DNA of 64,000 nucleotides from JAIYCX01 sp964353175 (GCA_964353175.1 CAYGUX010000014.1:1-64000); one strand, 5' to 3'; positions 25,636 through 35,230 are shown, counted from the stretch's first letter. Notes: generated from the sequence alone by a model not told the origin. Numbers and translations are program-made.

Positions 25636-26796
25636 ATGAAACGACTCCTTTATCTCTCCGCAAGTCCGATTCCTCCTAGCACTGACTCTAGTCTTAGTAA
25701 ATTTAATGCCCTTTCTAGCTTCCTAGAAGGAGACATCCTAGAATGTGTTTGGTGGAAGTCCAAAAAGGATTACGAAAAATATTATAATACACCCTATGGC
25801 TCTCCCTTTATGACTGGCAACTTTGAATCTCATTTTCTATTTTTAGAAGCCTATCCATCGTGGTTACGATTCACGGCTAAAGTTTTCTACTACATTAGAA
25901 TGGGATTAAAACTACATAAGAACAAAGGAAAGTATGATATTATCATGTCATATGGTAGTAACTCCACTGGAATTTCTGCATGCGTACTCAAGTTACTAAC
26001 CGGTTCAAAGACTATAATTGAAATACCTGGAGTACCTGAAGACGGATCTCTCCTTGACAACCCGAAACCTATATTCTTAGATAAGCTAAGACTTGTCGCA
26101 TACAATCTCATTCTAAAAGCAGTGCTACGCATAACTGATCACGTCAAACTACTTTACGATGATCAGTTAAGGAAATATGACCCTAACAAAAACCTAAAAA
26201 CGAGTGTCTTTCATGACTTTGTACCTACTGACATAATTGCTAGTCAAGAAACAAGTGCAGGTAGATACTTCTTATTTTTGGGATACCCTTGGTACAGAAA
26301 AGGGGTTGACATATTAATAGAAGCTTTTAATATTGCGTCTAAATCTAACCCTTACATTACTTTAAAAATTGCTGGCTGGATTCCAGACCTGCATAATTTA
26401 CAAAAACATATTAACGCAAACCCTAAGATTGAAATACTTGGACCTATTCAGACTCAAGAAGCACATAAACTGATCGCTAATTGTCTCGCATTAGTCCTAC
26501 CGTCCAGAAGTGAAGCAATGGGTCGGGTCCTCCTAGAAGCTATGGCCGCCAAAAAACCAATTATAGGCTCTAGTGTAAATGGCATACCAACATATATCAA
26601 ACACCGAGTAAATGGACTACTTTTTGAGTCAGAGAATATCGCAGAACTCTCAGCTCATATCATTGAGTTATCACACAATCCTGATCTAGCAATAAAACTT
26701 GGCCAAAATGGTCATTGCTTACTCTCCAAAGAATTTGATGAAAAAGCATATGTTCGAAAATCAATGGAAATGATTGATAAAGTTTTAGCCTCATAA
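25636..26796 (+). CDS. Glycosyltransferase family 4
   Basis: 386 residues; the ATG directly follows the stop of the previous transferase. The C-terminal half is a typical GT4 nucleotide-sugar domain: FLGYPWYRKGVDILIEAF (about 214-231), LKIAGW, and the E-x7-E element within SRSEAMGRVLLEAMAAKKP (about 293-311), then VNGIPTYIKHRVNGLLF. The N-terminal half contains a hydrophobic stretch, suggesting membrane association. It is predicted to act in the same surface glycan pathway as its neighbour. It ends about 95 bases before the convergent wecB gene, with no clear terminator. Confidence 0.83.
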   Translation: MKRLLYLSASPIPPSTDSSLSKFNALSSFLEGDILECVWWKSKKDYEKYYNTPYGSPFMTGNFESHFLFLEAYPSWLRFTAKVFYYIRMGLKLHKNKGKYDIIMSYGSNSTGISACVLKLLTGSKTIIEIPGVPEDGSLLDNPKPIFLDKLRLVAYNLILKAVLRITDHVKLLYDDQLRKYDPNKNLKTSVFHDFVPTDIIASQETSAGRYFLFLGYPWYRKGVDILIEAFNIASKSNPYITLKIAGWIPDLHNLQKHINANPKIEILGPIQTQEAHKLIANCLALVLPSRSEAMGRVLLEAMAAKKPIIGSSVNGIPTYIKHRVNGLLFESENIAELSAHIIELSHNPDLAIKLGQNGHCLLSKEFDEKAYVRKSMEMIDKVLAS

Positions 26797-26891
26797 CAGC
26801 AACAAACTCTTCTACTTACATTAAAGAATAACAATACATTAAACTATCCACCATCAATTCAAATCGGTAAAAAAATAATACCTCTAAATAC

Positions 26892-28040
26892 TTAATTCCT
26901 AGACTTACTAAAAAACCTTGCTTTCAATATTGTTTCCACGATCCTACCTCTTGCTCCACCATCTCCGTAAGGATTTACCTTCTGGGCCATCCTATCATAC
27001 TCTGTCTTGTCAGATAACAACTTACTAGCTTCGCAAACAATAGAGTCAACTTCTACCCCGAGCAACCTCACCACCCCAGCATCCACACCCTCTGGTCTCT
27101 CAGTTACATTTCTTAGAACTAAAACCGGTTTACCTAAAGAGGGTGCTTCCTCTTGGACACCTCCTGAGTCAGTTAGAATCAAATAAGAACGATTCATAAC
27201 TTGAATAAAGTCAAAATAATCTAGGGGTTCAATGATTTTTACTCTTGGATTATTCCCTAATTGATCCATAATAGGTCCTCGGGCTTGTGGATTTGGGTGT
27301 GCAGGTATTAAGACCTCAACATCTCCAAATTGAATTAAAATCTTCTTTATAGACTCACAAATATTCAAAATCCCTTGACCAAAGTTCTCTCGCCTATGCG
27401 CGGTGACTAAGATTTTTCTTGTATCAGTCTCAAAAAAGGACTTTAATTCTGAATTCGAAAAAGTATCGCCCAAGCGATCTAACTGCATAAACAAAGCATC
27501 AATTACAGTATTTCCAGTAACTATAATTGTGTCCTCACTAATACCCTCTTTTAATAATGCTTTTCTATTTAATTCCGTCGGTGCGAAATGGATATCTGCA
27601 ATCTTAGATATCATGCATCGGTTAGCTTCCTCTGGGAATGGCTCTGACTTTGAATAAGATCTTAGACCTGCTTCAACATGCCCAACCTTAATCCTTTTAT
27701 AAAAAGCACACAATGCCCCTGAAAAAGCGGTTGTCGTATCTCCTTGAACTAAAACTATATCAGGTTTAATTTCATCAAATAAAGGTGATAAAGTCGAGAG
27801 TGTTGCGCTTGTGATATCAGCCAGGGACTGCCCTGGTTTCATAATCTCTAAGTCAAAATCAGCTTTAATCGAAAAACCATCTAAAATAGGTTTAACAATA
27901 TCTCGATGTTGACCTGTAGAAATTGTAACTACTTCCACTTCTGGTCGTGTGCTCAATTCCAATATTACAGGAACCATTTTCACAGCTTCAGGCCTCGTGC
28001 CTATTATGCACGCTACTTTCAATCTTTTAGTATATTCCAT
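26892..28040 (-). CDS. wecB: UDP-N-acetylglucosamine 2-epimerase, non-hydrolysing
   Basis: Interconverts UDP-GlcNAc and UDP-ManNAc, the precursor of ManNAc-containing glycans. 382 residues. Signature segments: CIIGTRPEAVKM near 11-22, VQGDTTTAFSGA near 95-106, VEAGLRS near 120, FPEEANR, HRREN near 215-219, and LTDSGGVQEEAPSLGKPVL near 285-303. It lies 19 bases downstream of the TSP3 protein gene and may share its transcript. The dehydrogenase WecC that would make ManNAcA is not in the window. Confidence 0.95.
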   Translation of the reverse strand: MEYTKRLKVACIIGTRPEAVKMVPVILELSTRPEVEVVTISTGQHRDIVKPILDGFSIKADFDLEIMKPGQSLADITSATLSTLSPLFDEIKPDIVLVQGDTTTAFSGALCAFYKRIKVGHVEAGLRSYSKSEPFPEEANRCMISKIADIHFAPTELNRKALLKEGISEDTIIVTGNTVIDALFMQLDRLGDTFSNSELKSFFETDTRKILVTAHRRENFGQGILNICESIKKILIQFGDVEVLIPAHPNPQARGPIMDQLGNNPRVKIIEPLDYFDFIQVMNRSYLILTDSGGVQEEAPSLGKPVLVLRNVTERPEGVDAGVVRLLGVEVDSIVCEASKLLSDKTEYDRMAQKVNPYGDGGARGRIVETILKARFFSKSRN

Positions 28041-28059
28041 TAATTTGTATCAGCAATAA

Positions 28060-30117
28060 TTAATCTAATTGAGTGGGAATACCAAACTGATCCCCTTTCT
28101 CTCTAACAACCCAAGCTCCGATTTTAACTGGACTCTTAATTGAAACAGTACCATAAGTATTCTCTGGCACCAAGGCTCTTAAGTTCAAATTTACAGACCC
28201 TCTAGCTGGTATCGACTGAAAAAAGGTTGAGATCGGCCCTGAAAGTCCATTTATATTTACTTCAATATTCACACTACTTCCAGTCGGATTAGGCAATATT
28301 AAACTAGGCATCTGACTAAGGTAAGAATTGAAAGTGCCCATAGATTCCGATTTTATTGCTACAGTACCATTCACGCCATACATATAGTTCACATCCCCAT
28401 GTGAATCTCTAGCATAAATCATAGATACGATAGCAACTGAATTTTTCTTAGAAGCTGACACAAAAGCAGTGCCTCTTTCACCTTGCTTCAACATACCATC
28501 TACAATTAAATGATACGAACCGTAAGCAGGAAGGTACGACTCTGGCAGAGTAACTACTCCTCTCACCTCGCCACTATCACTTCGTATCTCGACTCTAGCT
28601 GAAGTAGCTTCATTAGAAGTATTTAATACCTCTATAATCGATGAACCTTGAGTTAAATCCAATGGCGCGGTTTGCAACATTCCTGATCCATACAAACCAT
28701 TTATCTGAAATGCGGTATCAAAGCTATTTGAAAAACTTTTATTGTCGTAGATATAACGAACAACTCTCAATAGAAAAGTAGATCCATTATTATCAGGAAC
28801 CCATCTAGCCATGCCAATCATTTTTCCAAAGCCGTGGCCCGCTATGTCCTTTCTTTGCCCAATTCCAAGATCAACTCGCCTAGAAGTCAACATACTTCCA
28901 TCTTGCCCATGGAAAAAAAGAGTTCCCGATTCATTACTACTCTTACTTTGATTCGTAATCTGGACCCAGTTAGCGACTCCATTCTCTTGTTTTTCATTTG
29001 ATAGATTAGGGTTATAGGTATTAATAGGCAAGAAAACCTCCCCCTTCTGTCCATTCGTAAATGAACTGGAATAGGCAAACTGATACTTGTCTCCTACTGC
29101 TTCTGGTAGGTAGTAGGTTACGCCACCATCTATCGTCCCAGCAACTTCCGAATGCTGAAAACAAACTCGACCAAAGTGATCTTTAGTAAAGCCATTTAAT
29201 TCATGTAAACCTATGTCTCTCTGAGTCAATGCAGAGATCATAAAGTTAGTCCTACTAAGTTCTCTCGACTCCATATCATACATTAGGACTACAAGTGGTA
29301 CCTCTCTATCTAAACTATTTCTCAGTTCCGCAAAATTATACATACCCAAGTATCCATTCCACTCGTTACAGAATAGGTTTTTCAACGTTTCAATCTTACT
29401 CCCTCTATCATAGGGGTCTGTACCTAACTGCACCTCTTCATCATCGCTAACTCCATCATAATCAGAATCTAAAGGTTCCGGTAATATCGGAAGAATAGTC
29501 GGAGTTGGGCTTGGAGAAGCGCTTGGAGAGGCGCTAGGTGTGGCACTTGGAACTGATGAGCTTGGGGAGCTAGTTGGGCTTGGGGAGCCAGTATTGCTAG
29601 GTGAGGGGCTGGCGCTTGGAGAAGGTGTCGTTACAACGGTAGGCATTGGAGTAGGATAAATTGGATCCGAACTCCCATCACAGGCATCTCCCAGACCATC
29701 ATAATCACTATCGCTCTGGTCTACATTATAAGTATTGGGACAGTTATCAAGTCCACTTAAAATATTATCACCATCGCTATCATCGACACTCGCCCCAGCC
29801 ACTTCCGGGATCTGATAGACAAACTCGGCGCTCTGATCAATTATTTCGAAGTTAGAATTCAGCGCTTGGATACGAAAATATAGCGCAGTATTATTTGGTA
29901 AATTATTTATTTCTAAAAATTTGCTGTTGGTACTGTAGGATTTAGTATATGTATTAGATTGCACACCTAAGCGCACCAAATAAGCACTAACATCACTTGG
30001 ACTGGATATTTCATTCCAGTTTAGTCTAACTAGCTCAGCTTGAACTTTTTTTAAATTTACAACACAAAGAAATAATACTGCTATTACAAACTTTGCGAAT
30101 AATACAACTCTTCGCAT
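28060..30117 (-). CDS. Secreted FN3/thrombospondin type-3 protein with S/P/T linker
   Basis: 685 residues. A signal peptide covers about 1-27. Residues 30-105 look like a fibronectin type III domain (LVRLNWNE.., LEINNLPNNTALYFRIQAL). Aspartate-rich thrombospondin type-3 calcium-binding motifs follow (DSDGDNILSGLDNCPN..., DSDYDGLGDACD, about 112-148), then a 60-residue Ser/Pro/Thr-rich linker, and another TSP3-like DSDYDGVSDDEEVQLGTDP. About 430 residues remain, unknown to me and beta-rich, with repeated GxGxR..-type strands. The architecture is that of a surface or released calcium-binding protein; an attachment or glycan-binding role is plausible in this glycosyltransferase neighbourhood. 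It is followed by wecB after 19 bases. Confidence 0.72.
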   Translation of the reverse strand: MRRVVLFAKFVIAVLFLCVVNLKKVQAELVRLNWNEISSPSDVSAYLVRLGVQSNTYTKSYSTNSKFLEINNLPNNTALYFRIQALNSNFEIIDQSAEFVYQIPEVAGASVDDSDGDNILSGLDNCPNTYNVDQSDSDYDGLGDACDGSSDPIYPTPMPTVVTTPSPSASPSPSNTGSPSPTSSPSSSVPSATPSASPSASPSPTPTILPILPEPLDSDYDGVSDDEEVQLGTDPYDRGSKIETLKNLFCNEWNGYLGMYNFAELRNSLDREVPLVVLMYDMESRELSRTNFMISALTQRDIGLHELNGFTKDHFGRVCFQHSEVAGTIDGGVTYYLPEAVGDKYQFAYSSSFTNGQKGEVFLPINTYNPNLSNEKQENGVANWVQITNQSKSSNESGTLFFHGQDGSMLTSRRVDLGIGQRKDIAGHGFGKMIGMARWVPDNNGSTFLLRVVRYIYDNKSFSNSFDTAFQINGLYGSGMLQTAPLDLTQGSSIIEVLNTSNEATSARVEIRSDSGEVRGVVTLPESYLPAYGSYHLIVDGMLKQGERGTAFVSASKKNSVAIVSMIYARDSHGDVNYMYGVNGTVAIKSESMGTFNSYLSQMPSLILPNPTGSSVNIEVNINGLSGPISTFFQSIPARGSVNLNLRALVPENTYGTVSIKSPVKIGAWVVREKGDQFGIPTQLD
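29484..29655. repeat. Degenerate coding repeat for the Ser/Pro/Thr linker
   Basis: Imperfect 9-18 base units of the type CTTGG-GA-GCG encode SPSP/SAS/SPT words of the linker on the minus strand. Such tracts often vary in length between strains. No spacers or conserved repeats as in a CRISPR array. Confidence 0.7.
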
Positions 30118-30486
30118 TTAAAACCTACACTGCTTACACACTACTACTTATTAAGCATCGAACCATTAAGTCCTAAAACATCCCTCAGAAAACTTGAGAA
30201 AAGTCACTCTTTAGACTTCTAGTTCTACTAGCTGTACTGGTGCAGTAATTATGCCAGTTATGAACTGGCTACCTAGGTTTGCTAACCTAGTATAAACAGG
30301 CACTTTCATTTAGAACACCCAATCTAATTGACGAATTATTAGGAAATAGGCTTACCAATAGCTAGGAAAAAACATTAGAGTACACAGTGAACTCAGTAAT
30401 TGCCTTAGAATTTTTCATTGTGTTAAAATTACCACTCTCGCGATAACATTATAAGCGAAACACCATCAAATAATTATGGTATATTT
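30118..30486. other. Intergenic region with a tandem array of four hairpins
   Basis: This gap separates the leftward TSP3 gene from the small rightward lipoprotein gene. Between 30219 and 30290 four palindromes follow one another: CTAGT/ACTAG (30219-30231), TACTG/CAGTA (30235-30247), GCCAGTT/AACTGGC (30253-30269) and CTAGGTT/AACCTAG (30273-30290), each with a 3- or 4-base loop. It is not a tRNA: the arm order and the T-arm sequence do not fit. It may be part of the 5' leader of the TSP3 gene or a set of protein-binding sites. Outside the array there is nothing clear. Confidence 0.6.
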
Positions 30487-30684
30487 ATGAAATCCACTAC
30501 AAAATCTTTTACTTCAAGCCTTAACTTATCTTTTCTATCCTTTATCCTCATTCCACTGACTTTCGCACTTTTTAGTCTAAGTAGCTGCGGAGATAGTAAC
30601 AACGATGATGCTAGAGTTAGAAAACTATCTTTGAGTGATCGTACCATTCAAGTTCGTGAAGGCTCACTAAGCTCAAGCTATTAA
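30487..30684 (+). CDS. Very small predicted lipoprotein
   Basis: 65 residues. A Ser/Thr-rich start, a hydrophobic stretch, and a lipobox-like LSSC with the cysteine at about residue 34, followed by GDSNNDDA, a typical post-lipobox spacer. Only about 30 mature residues remain, so it could be a tiny lipoprotein or the truncated front of a larger one. Its last 12 bases overlap the 3' end of the convergent gene at 30673. The ribosome site is weak. No homologue is recognised. Confidence 0.45.
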   Translation: MKSTTKSFTSSLNLSFLSFILIPLTFALFSLSSCGDSNNDDARVRKLSLSDRTIQVREGSLSSSY

Positions 30685-31587
30685 ACCTTCACCTCCCAAT
30701 TGCTTAGCATTAAGCAATATCTGATAAACAGAAGCTAACCTTCCCCGCAATTCTTGCCCATCTTGAAATAGTTTCTTTTGTTCAACTACGTACTCTTCTC
30801 TTCCTTCTTTCGTTTCGATAGGAATCGCTACAAATCCATATTCACTAACATCATAAGGGCTTGCCCTCATGTCTATTTCTCTTGCCCTACGGGCTAACAG
30901 GAATAAATCTGCTAATAAGTCCGAAGAAATAAAAGGAGCGATATTATAGCCTAATTTATACAAATCCATATTTGCATGAATACATCCAGCTTGTTCATGT
31001 AAATGGACAGTCTCTCTCTCTAGCTGAGTTTTATTTAAAGGCCTTGCTTCCTTAGTAAAAAATCTAAAGGCATCATAGTGCGAACAACAAAGCGGACGTT
31101 CCTCTACTAATTCATCTAAAATACCTTGCTCGACTCTAAGTGGTACATCAGGATGTTTTTTGCTTTCTGACTTATACAGCATCGCCCACTCATGTAAGCC
31201 AAAACAATGAAAAACTGGCGGACGTTCCGCTGTTGATTTAAGATAATTTATAGTCCATTCTAAAAAAGGAATTCTTCTTTCCGGGAATAGCTCAGCATCA
31301 ATATAACAATAACCTTGATAGCAACTATAATAGTCCTTCCAGTCCAATTGCTCTGCCGTATCAACTTCTAACTCAACATCTATCCCAGGACTCCAACGCA
31401 ACAATTGCCCACTACTAAAGCTATAGTAAGTAAACAAAAAGTCATAGACGGGATGTTTAATACCACGAGTCCTAGAAACAACATGCTTATCAACAATCGG
31501 AAAAAGCCTAGCGCGATGCGCCTCTGCACAAACTAGCCATTCATTTTGACTCAATCGTATTGAATATTCTTTAAAAATATAATCCAA
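30673..31587 (-). CDS. Protein of the family annotated as 3-methyladenine DNA glycosylase
   Basis: 304 residues. It matches a family I know mainly from actinobacteria and some deltaproteobacteria, usually labelled 3-methyladenine DNA glycosylase, through GIKHPVYDFLFTYYSF (about 42-57), FGLHEWAMLY (about 128-137), HYDAFRFFTKEARPLN, GCIHANMDLYKLGYNIAPF and REIDMRASPYDVSEYG. These His, Asp and Cys-containing motifs are well kept. I see no helix-hairpin-helix or other standard glycosylase fold, so the activity implied by the label is unproved. It follows the 996-residue unknown gene after about 33 bases and may be in one unit with it. Confidence 0.7.
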   Translation of the reverse strand: MDYIFKEYSIRLSQNEWLVCAEAHRARLFPIVDKHVVSRTRGIKHPVYDFLFTYYSFSSGQLLRWSPGIDVELEVDTAEQLDWKDYYSCYQGYCYIDAELFPERRIPFLEWTINYLKSTAERPPVFHCFGLHEWAMLYKSESKKHPDVPLRVEQGILDELVEERPLCCSHYDAFRFFTKEARPLNKTQLERETVHLHEQAGCIHANMDLYKLGYNIAPFISSDLLADLFLLARRAREIDMRASPYDVSEYGFVAIPIETKEGREEYVVEQKKLFQDGQELRGRLASVYQILLNAKQLGGEGLIA

Positions 31588-31620
31588 AAAAACTACTCTT
31601 AATAAACAAACTTATCAATT

Positions 31621-34611
31621 TTACTTTTCCAAGTACTTTGAAACTTCTTCCCAAGCTAGGGCTCTTTTAAAACGATACTGAGTCAGGCGATGAAACAACT
31701 CTACCTGACTCCTCTCCATTCCAGGCATGGAAGTTGCAAATCCAACTAAAAACTCCATTGCACCTGACTGATATCGACTATCGTGAGCTGGCCTATCCAA
31801 TATTCTGGGCAAAGCCATTTGATCGAATATCTTTGTACTTTCTACATCTCTCACCAAGAGACCTGATAGGGCTTGTTCTGCTTTAGTTAACATTTCTCTG
31901 TCCGCGTCATAAGAATCCAACCATTTATTAACTATTCGTCCATTTTGAAAGGGTGTCATATCATATAGCATGTTCATAGCCTGAACTTCATTAAACGATC
32001 CTAAATCATCTTCCGACAACTGGCTCATACTAGGAAAAGAAATTGCCATCCTCAACTCTAAAGACGAATCAGGCACATTATTTTCTAAATGTTTTTGCAC
32101 AAAATCTATTGATTCAACTCGCTTCTCAGGATCGTAGCCTCTACTTAGATCCAATCTTACTGCCAACTGTCTCAACATCCTCTCCGGACCATATTCCACA
32201 CCAGTAACGCTATCCATAAATTCAGTTGAAGGGGTAGTTCCTGTAAATTTTAAATCAATTGCATTCCGAAGTACCTCGGCATTTAACTTATCTTCAACTG
32301 TACTGCCCTCAACAGTTCCCCTTATAACTAAATCCACAATAGTTGATATACTTGAGCGACCACCAACAAAATAACTTTCCAGGACTCCTACCTGCTCTGG
32401 ATTCAATTCATTTCTCAAATACTTCTGCAATGACTCATCAAGGATGTCAAAGTGCCTATTTTGAATTTTTTTATCCTCAGAGTGATAGCCGTCAAGTTCT
32501 TTAATCAAATCCCACATTGCCTTTGGATCTTCCTTATCTAGCTTGTCAACGTATTTTACAATTTCGCTTTCGCTAATACTCTGCCCTCTCAACTTGGAAT
32601 CCTCACGACCAAAGACTTTTATAATATCGCCCTCTATTCTATGTGAAATATTTATGAGGACATTTTTCACAATTTGTGGATCTATGTCCTTACCAAGTTC
32701 TAAGTATTCCTCCATTATTGCTTCCGCTGCATTAGATGAATGAACAGATCTCACCTTCTTATCATAGTGTAGATCAACAACTTGCTTGAACGCACCAAAG
32801 GAATCGTCCGGCACAGTACTTTTAGCCAAAACTAATAAACTTTGATACCCTTTGGCTAAGTGTTCTAAAAACTTTTTAGAATTATAGTCTATATCTTCTC
32901 CAAATTCCTTTATGGCAATACTAGACACTTCATCCATTATCTCTTCAAGGCCACTTAGAGATTCTAGATTTTTCAGTTGATTTCTATTTTCTAAATAGGC
33001 TGCATATTCCTCAGAAGGTAATATCTCTTCCGCTAGCTTGCTCAACATTTCTTGCTGACTTAATAGAAGCGTAACTGATTCATTTACCTCGGCTATTCCT
33101 GGTCCCACCCGTGGGCGCAAGTCTAGGAAGACCTCTTTTATCCGCTGGTTAAAAGTTTCGCCTATGGATTGTGACAACCCACGAAAACCATCTTCCTTCA
33201 CCTTAAGAAGCTCTTGTTGAGATATATTGTTTAGAAGTGGCAATATCTTATCTAAGCTTTCCAACTTCTGGTTAATTTCACTTGCTATTTCGACTCTTTT
33301 TTCCGCACGATGAAAATGATTTAATCGAATATCAAAAGTAGTCTTATACAAGTATTCAAGTTTACGCGTTATATCAAAATCTAAATTCATTCTCTTTCTA
33401 GTTAGGGTAGTGAACGAATCATTTCCAAGCAATTGATCAATTACATCCAATTTCCTAGCTACTCCGCTCTTAGTACTATTGATCAGTTTTTCTACCTCTC
33501 GAACCTCTACCTTCGGTTTAAATTCATCTTTGACTGAATCATAAGGTGTCTCCCAAGGGGTAACTATCTCCAGAAGAGGACGAACATTATCCATCCATAA
33601 CTTGCTAACGGTCTCATTAGGAAGATAGGAAAGTTCACTACTTAACTTAGCAATACTTTCAATCTTTTTTAATCTTACCTGAAGAATATTTTCTTCAGAA
33701 GGCGTGAGAGTTTTTGTTCCCTCCATTTCCTTTAGAGGAGCAATTGCATCTTCTAGATATTGTGCAAAATTTGCATCAAATTTACCCCTAAGACCTTCTA
33801 GTACATTGAATAATGTTTTTGTATTATTTACCTTCTCTGGAAAAAAAATAGGAATTTGTTCTGCTAAGGCAGCTGCAGAGTATATTCTTACTGCTAAGCC
33901 CTTATCTAATAGTGTTTCATTCTCGTTAAATCGCAAAGTCAACTGATCATTTAAAACTTTCTTTATTTCATCGTTTTCAAGGATTTTACTCCCGATATTT
34001 TCTAATCGCTCAAGTGTTTCACTACTAAATCCCAAAACACCCTTATCCCCTTCCAACTCCAATAATCGATTAGCCACCCTTCTGGTTTCGGAAAACTCCA
34101 ATACCTTTATATACTTCTCTACGATACCTACACAATTCTCTGCTCCAAGAGTTTTCTTTTCAATCATTTCCTCCATTGAGCCTAGTAGCTTTTCCACAGC
34201 CACATCCATACCTGCTCCTACTCTTTTCTCGTATATCTCACTAAGAAAATGAGGTACATGACCGCGCAAAATCTCCTTGTCAATCAAGGCATACTTCTCA
34301 CGAAACTCTTCATTGTCACTGTTACGATCTAAACTATCCTCAAACATCTCAAGAATCTCTGCCCTTAGCTTTTCCTGCTCTGCTTCGGTTGATAATTTTT
34401 GTAGATTGTTTTTTCCATCTTCTTCAGCTCTCTGAGGCATAGATACAGCTATATATGCCTTATCAGGTACTTTGTTAGTCCTCGGATCTAATTCTACTGG
34501 CACAATAGAAGATGAAGGAACCTTTGGTAGACTTAGATTAGAAAGCATTTCTATACTACTTTCCTTATTCCTACTCACCTCCACTTCTCTTCTCTGAGTC
34601 TCAATGCCCAT
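31621..34611 (-). CDS. Large helical protein of unknown function
   Basis: 996 residues from the ATG at 34611 (a TTG at 34623 would add four). No signal peptide or membrane segment, so it is probably cytoplasmic or delivered without a Sec signal. Composition is Glu/Lys/Leu-rich and nearly all predicted helix, with no glycine-rich nucleotide-binding site. Segments such as SLQKYLRNELNPEQVGVLESY near 725 recall annexin-like repeats of some deltaproteobacterial giant proteins, but I cannot confirm this. Neither start has a good ribosome site. It precedes the glycosylase-family gene by about 33 bases. Base composition looks like the rest of the window. Function unknown. Confidence 0.6.
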   Translation of the reverse strand: MGIETQRREVEVSRNKESSIEMLSNLSLPKVPSSSIVPVELDPRTNKVPDKAYIAVSMPQRAEEDGKNNLQKLSTEAEQEKLRAEILEMFEDSLDRNSDNEEFREKYALIDKEILRGHVPHFLSEIYEKRVGAGMDVAVEKLLGSMEEMIEKKTLGAENCVGIVEKYIKVLEFSETRRVANRLLELEGDKGVLGFSSETLERLENIGSKILENDEIKKVLNDQLTLRFNENETLLDKGLAVRIYSAAALAEQIPIFFPEKVNNTKTLFNVLEGLRGKFDANFAQYLEDAIAPLKEMEGTKTLTPSEENILQVRLKKIESIAKLSSELSYLPNETVSKLWMDNVRPLLEIVTPWETPYDSVKDEFKPKVEVREVEKLINSTKSGVARKLDVIDQLLGNDSFTTLTRKRMNLDFDITRKLEYLYKTTFDIRLNHFHRAEKRVEIASEINQKLESLDKILPLLNNISQQELLKVKEDGFRGLSQSIGETFNQRIKEVFLDLRPRVGPGIAEVNESVTLLLSQQEMLSKLAEEILPSEEYAAYLENRNQLKNLESLSGLEEIMDEVSSIAIKEFGEDIDYNSKKFLEHLAKGYQSLLVLAKSTVPDDSFGAFKQVVDLHYDKKVRSVHSSNAAEAIMEEYLELGKDIDPQIVKNVLINISHRIEGDIIKVFGREDSKLRGQSISESEIVKYVDKLDKEDPKAMWDLIKELDGYHSEDKKIQNRHFDILDESLQKYLRNELNPEQVGVLESYFVGGRSSISTIVDLVIRGTVEGSTVEDKLNAEVLRNAIDLKFTGTTPSTEFMDSVTGVEYGPERMLRQLAVRLDLSRGYDPEKRVESIDFVQKHLENNVPDSSLELRMAISFPSMSQLSEDDLGSFNEVQAMNMLYDMTPFQNGRIVNKWLDSYDADREMLTKAEQALSGLLVRDVESTKIFDQMALPRILDRPAHDSRYQSGAMEFLVGFATSMPGMERSQVELFHRLTQYRFKRALAWEEVSKYLEK

Positions 34612-34807
34612 TCTTATAGCCAAAATCTAAATGTATTAATGCCTGTTAATACACATGTTATTCGGCACTTACACAAAAGCGTGCCCTTAGAGATAAAACA
34701 AGGATACTCGGAAACAGTAGTGTAAAATTATAGAGTGAAGTCATTGATATTACAGATTTTTCAATAAGAGATCCGCAACCGCCTGCCTATACCAATTAAA
34801 ATAAAAA

Positions 34808-34871
34808 CGGGGGCAGGGCATAGAAACCTATACCTAAAGTATAGAGGAAGACATCCTCTTACACTGCCCCC
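34808..34871. ncRNA. Potential three-way-junction RNA structure
   Basis: An outer stem GGGGGCA (34809-34815)/TGCCCCC (34865-34871) encloses two inner hairpins, CTATAC/GTATAG (34828-34833/34839-34844) and AGAGGA/TCCTCT (34843-34848/34854-34859). Such a compact branched fold is unusual in plain intergenic DNA. Strand is undetermined and no class is recognised. Confidence 0.35.
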
Positions 34872-34914
34872 AGCAAGGATCAGTTATTGATGCTACTTAC
34901 GCGACATCAATGCC

Positions 34915-35109
34915 CTACTCACTCTCGTCAGCATCAAGTAACTCTGGTTTGATGCGATACTTTACCGCAGCAATCTCATCTCCAGAGCACTCAACAATCT
35001 GAACCAGATGTGAGATTTCAGCATCACTCAACGAAACTTCATCGAGCAATAACTTCAGCACTTCAATCTCGGTTTCCAACCGATTTAATGCTGCATGCAA
35101 TTCATCCAT
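34915..35109 (-). CDS. Small acidic helical protein of unknown function
   Basis: 64 residues from the ATG at 35109, which has AAGGA seven bases upstream; a longer frame to 35136 lacks a ribosome site. The peptide is leucine- and glutamate-rich (ELHAALNRLETEIEVLKLLL), could form an amphipathic helix or short coiled coil, and has one cysteine. No family is recognised. It lies inside the inverted-repeat-bounded segment 34804-35285. Confidence 0.5.
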   Translation of the reverse strand: MDELHAALNRLETEIEVLKLLLDEVSLSDAEISHLVQIVECSGDEIAAVKYRIKPELLDADESE

Positions 35110-35184
35110 GAATCTATCCTTACTTGGGCATAACAATAGCCGGAGTTCCCGAATACACTTCGAGAAAATCCAATTTCACCAGCC

Positions 35185-35230
35185 AAAGTACACCTTTATG
35201 CAATATTTATTCAACATAAAGGTGTACTTT
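35185..35230. repeat. 16-base perfect inverted repeat
   Basis: AAAGTACACCTTTATG (35185-35200) and CATAAAGGTGTACTTT (35215-35230) with a 14-base A/T-rich loop. It lies about 75 bases upstream of the 64-codon gene on the minus strand. There is no T-run on either side, so an operator or structured leader is more likely than a terminator. A further GGGCATA/TATGCCC pair is at 35241-35247/35272-35278. Confidence 0.65.

Noticed and set aside
29484..29655. Repetitive GC-rich tract that could be a CRISPR or satellite
   Set aside because: Units are irregular, without spacers, and encode the Ser/Pro/Thr linker in frame.
30219..30290. tRNA or tmRNA reading of the four-hairpin array
   Set aside because: Length is near that of a tRNA, but there is no closing acceptor stem, no TTCRA loop, no anticodon arm with a 7-base loop and no CCA end.
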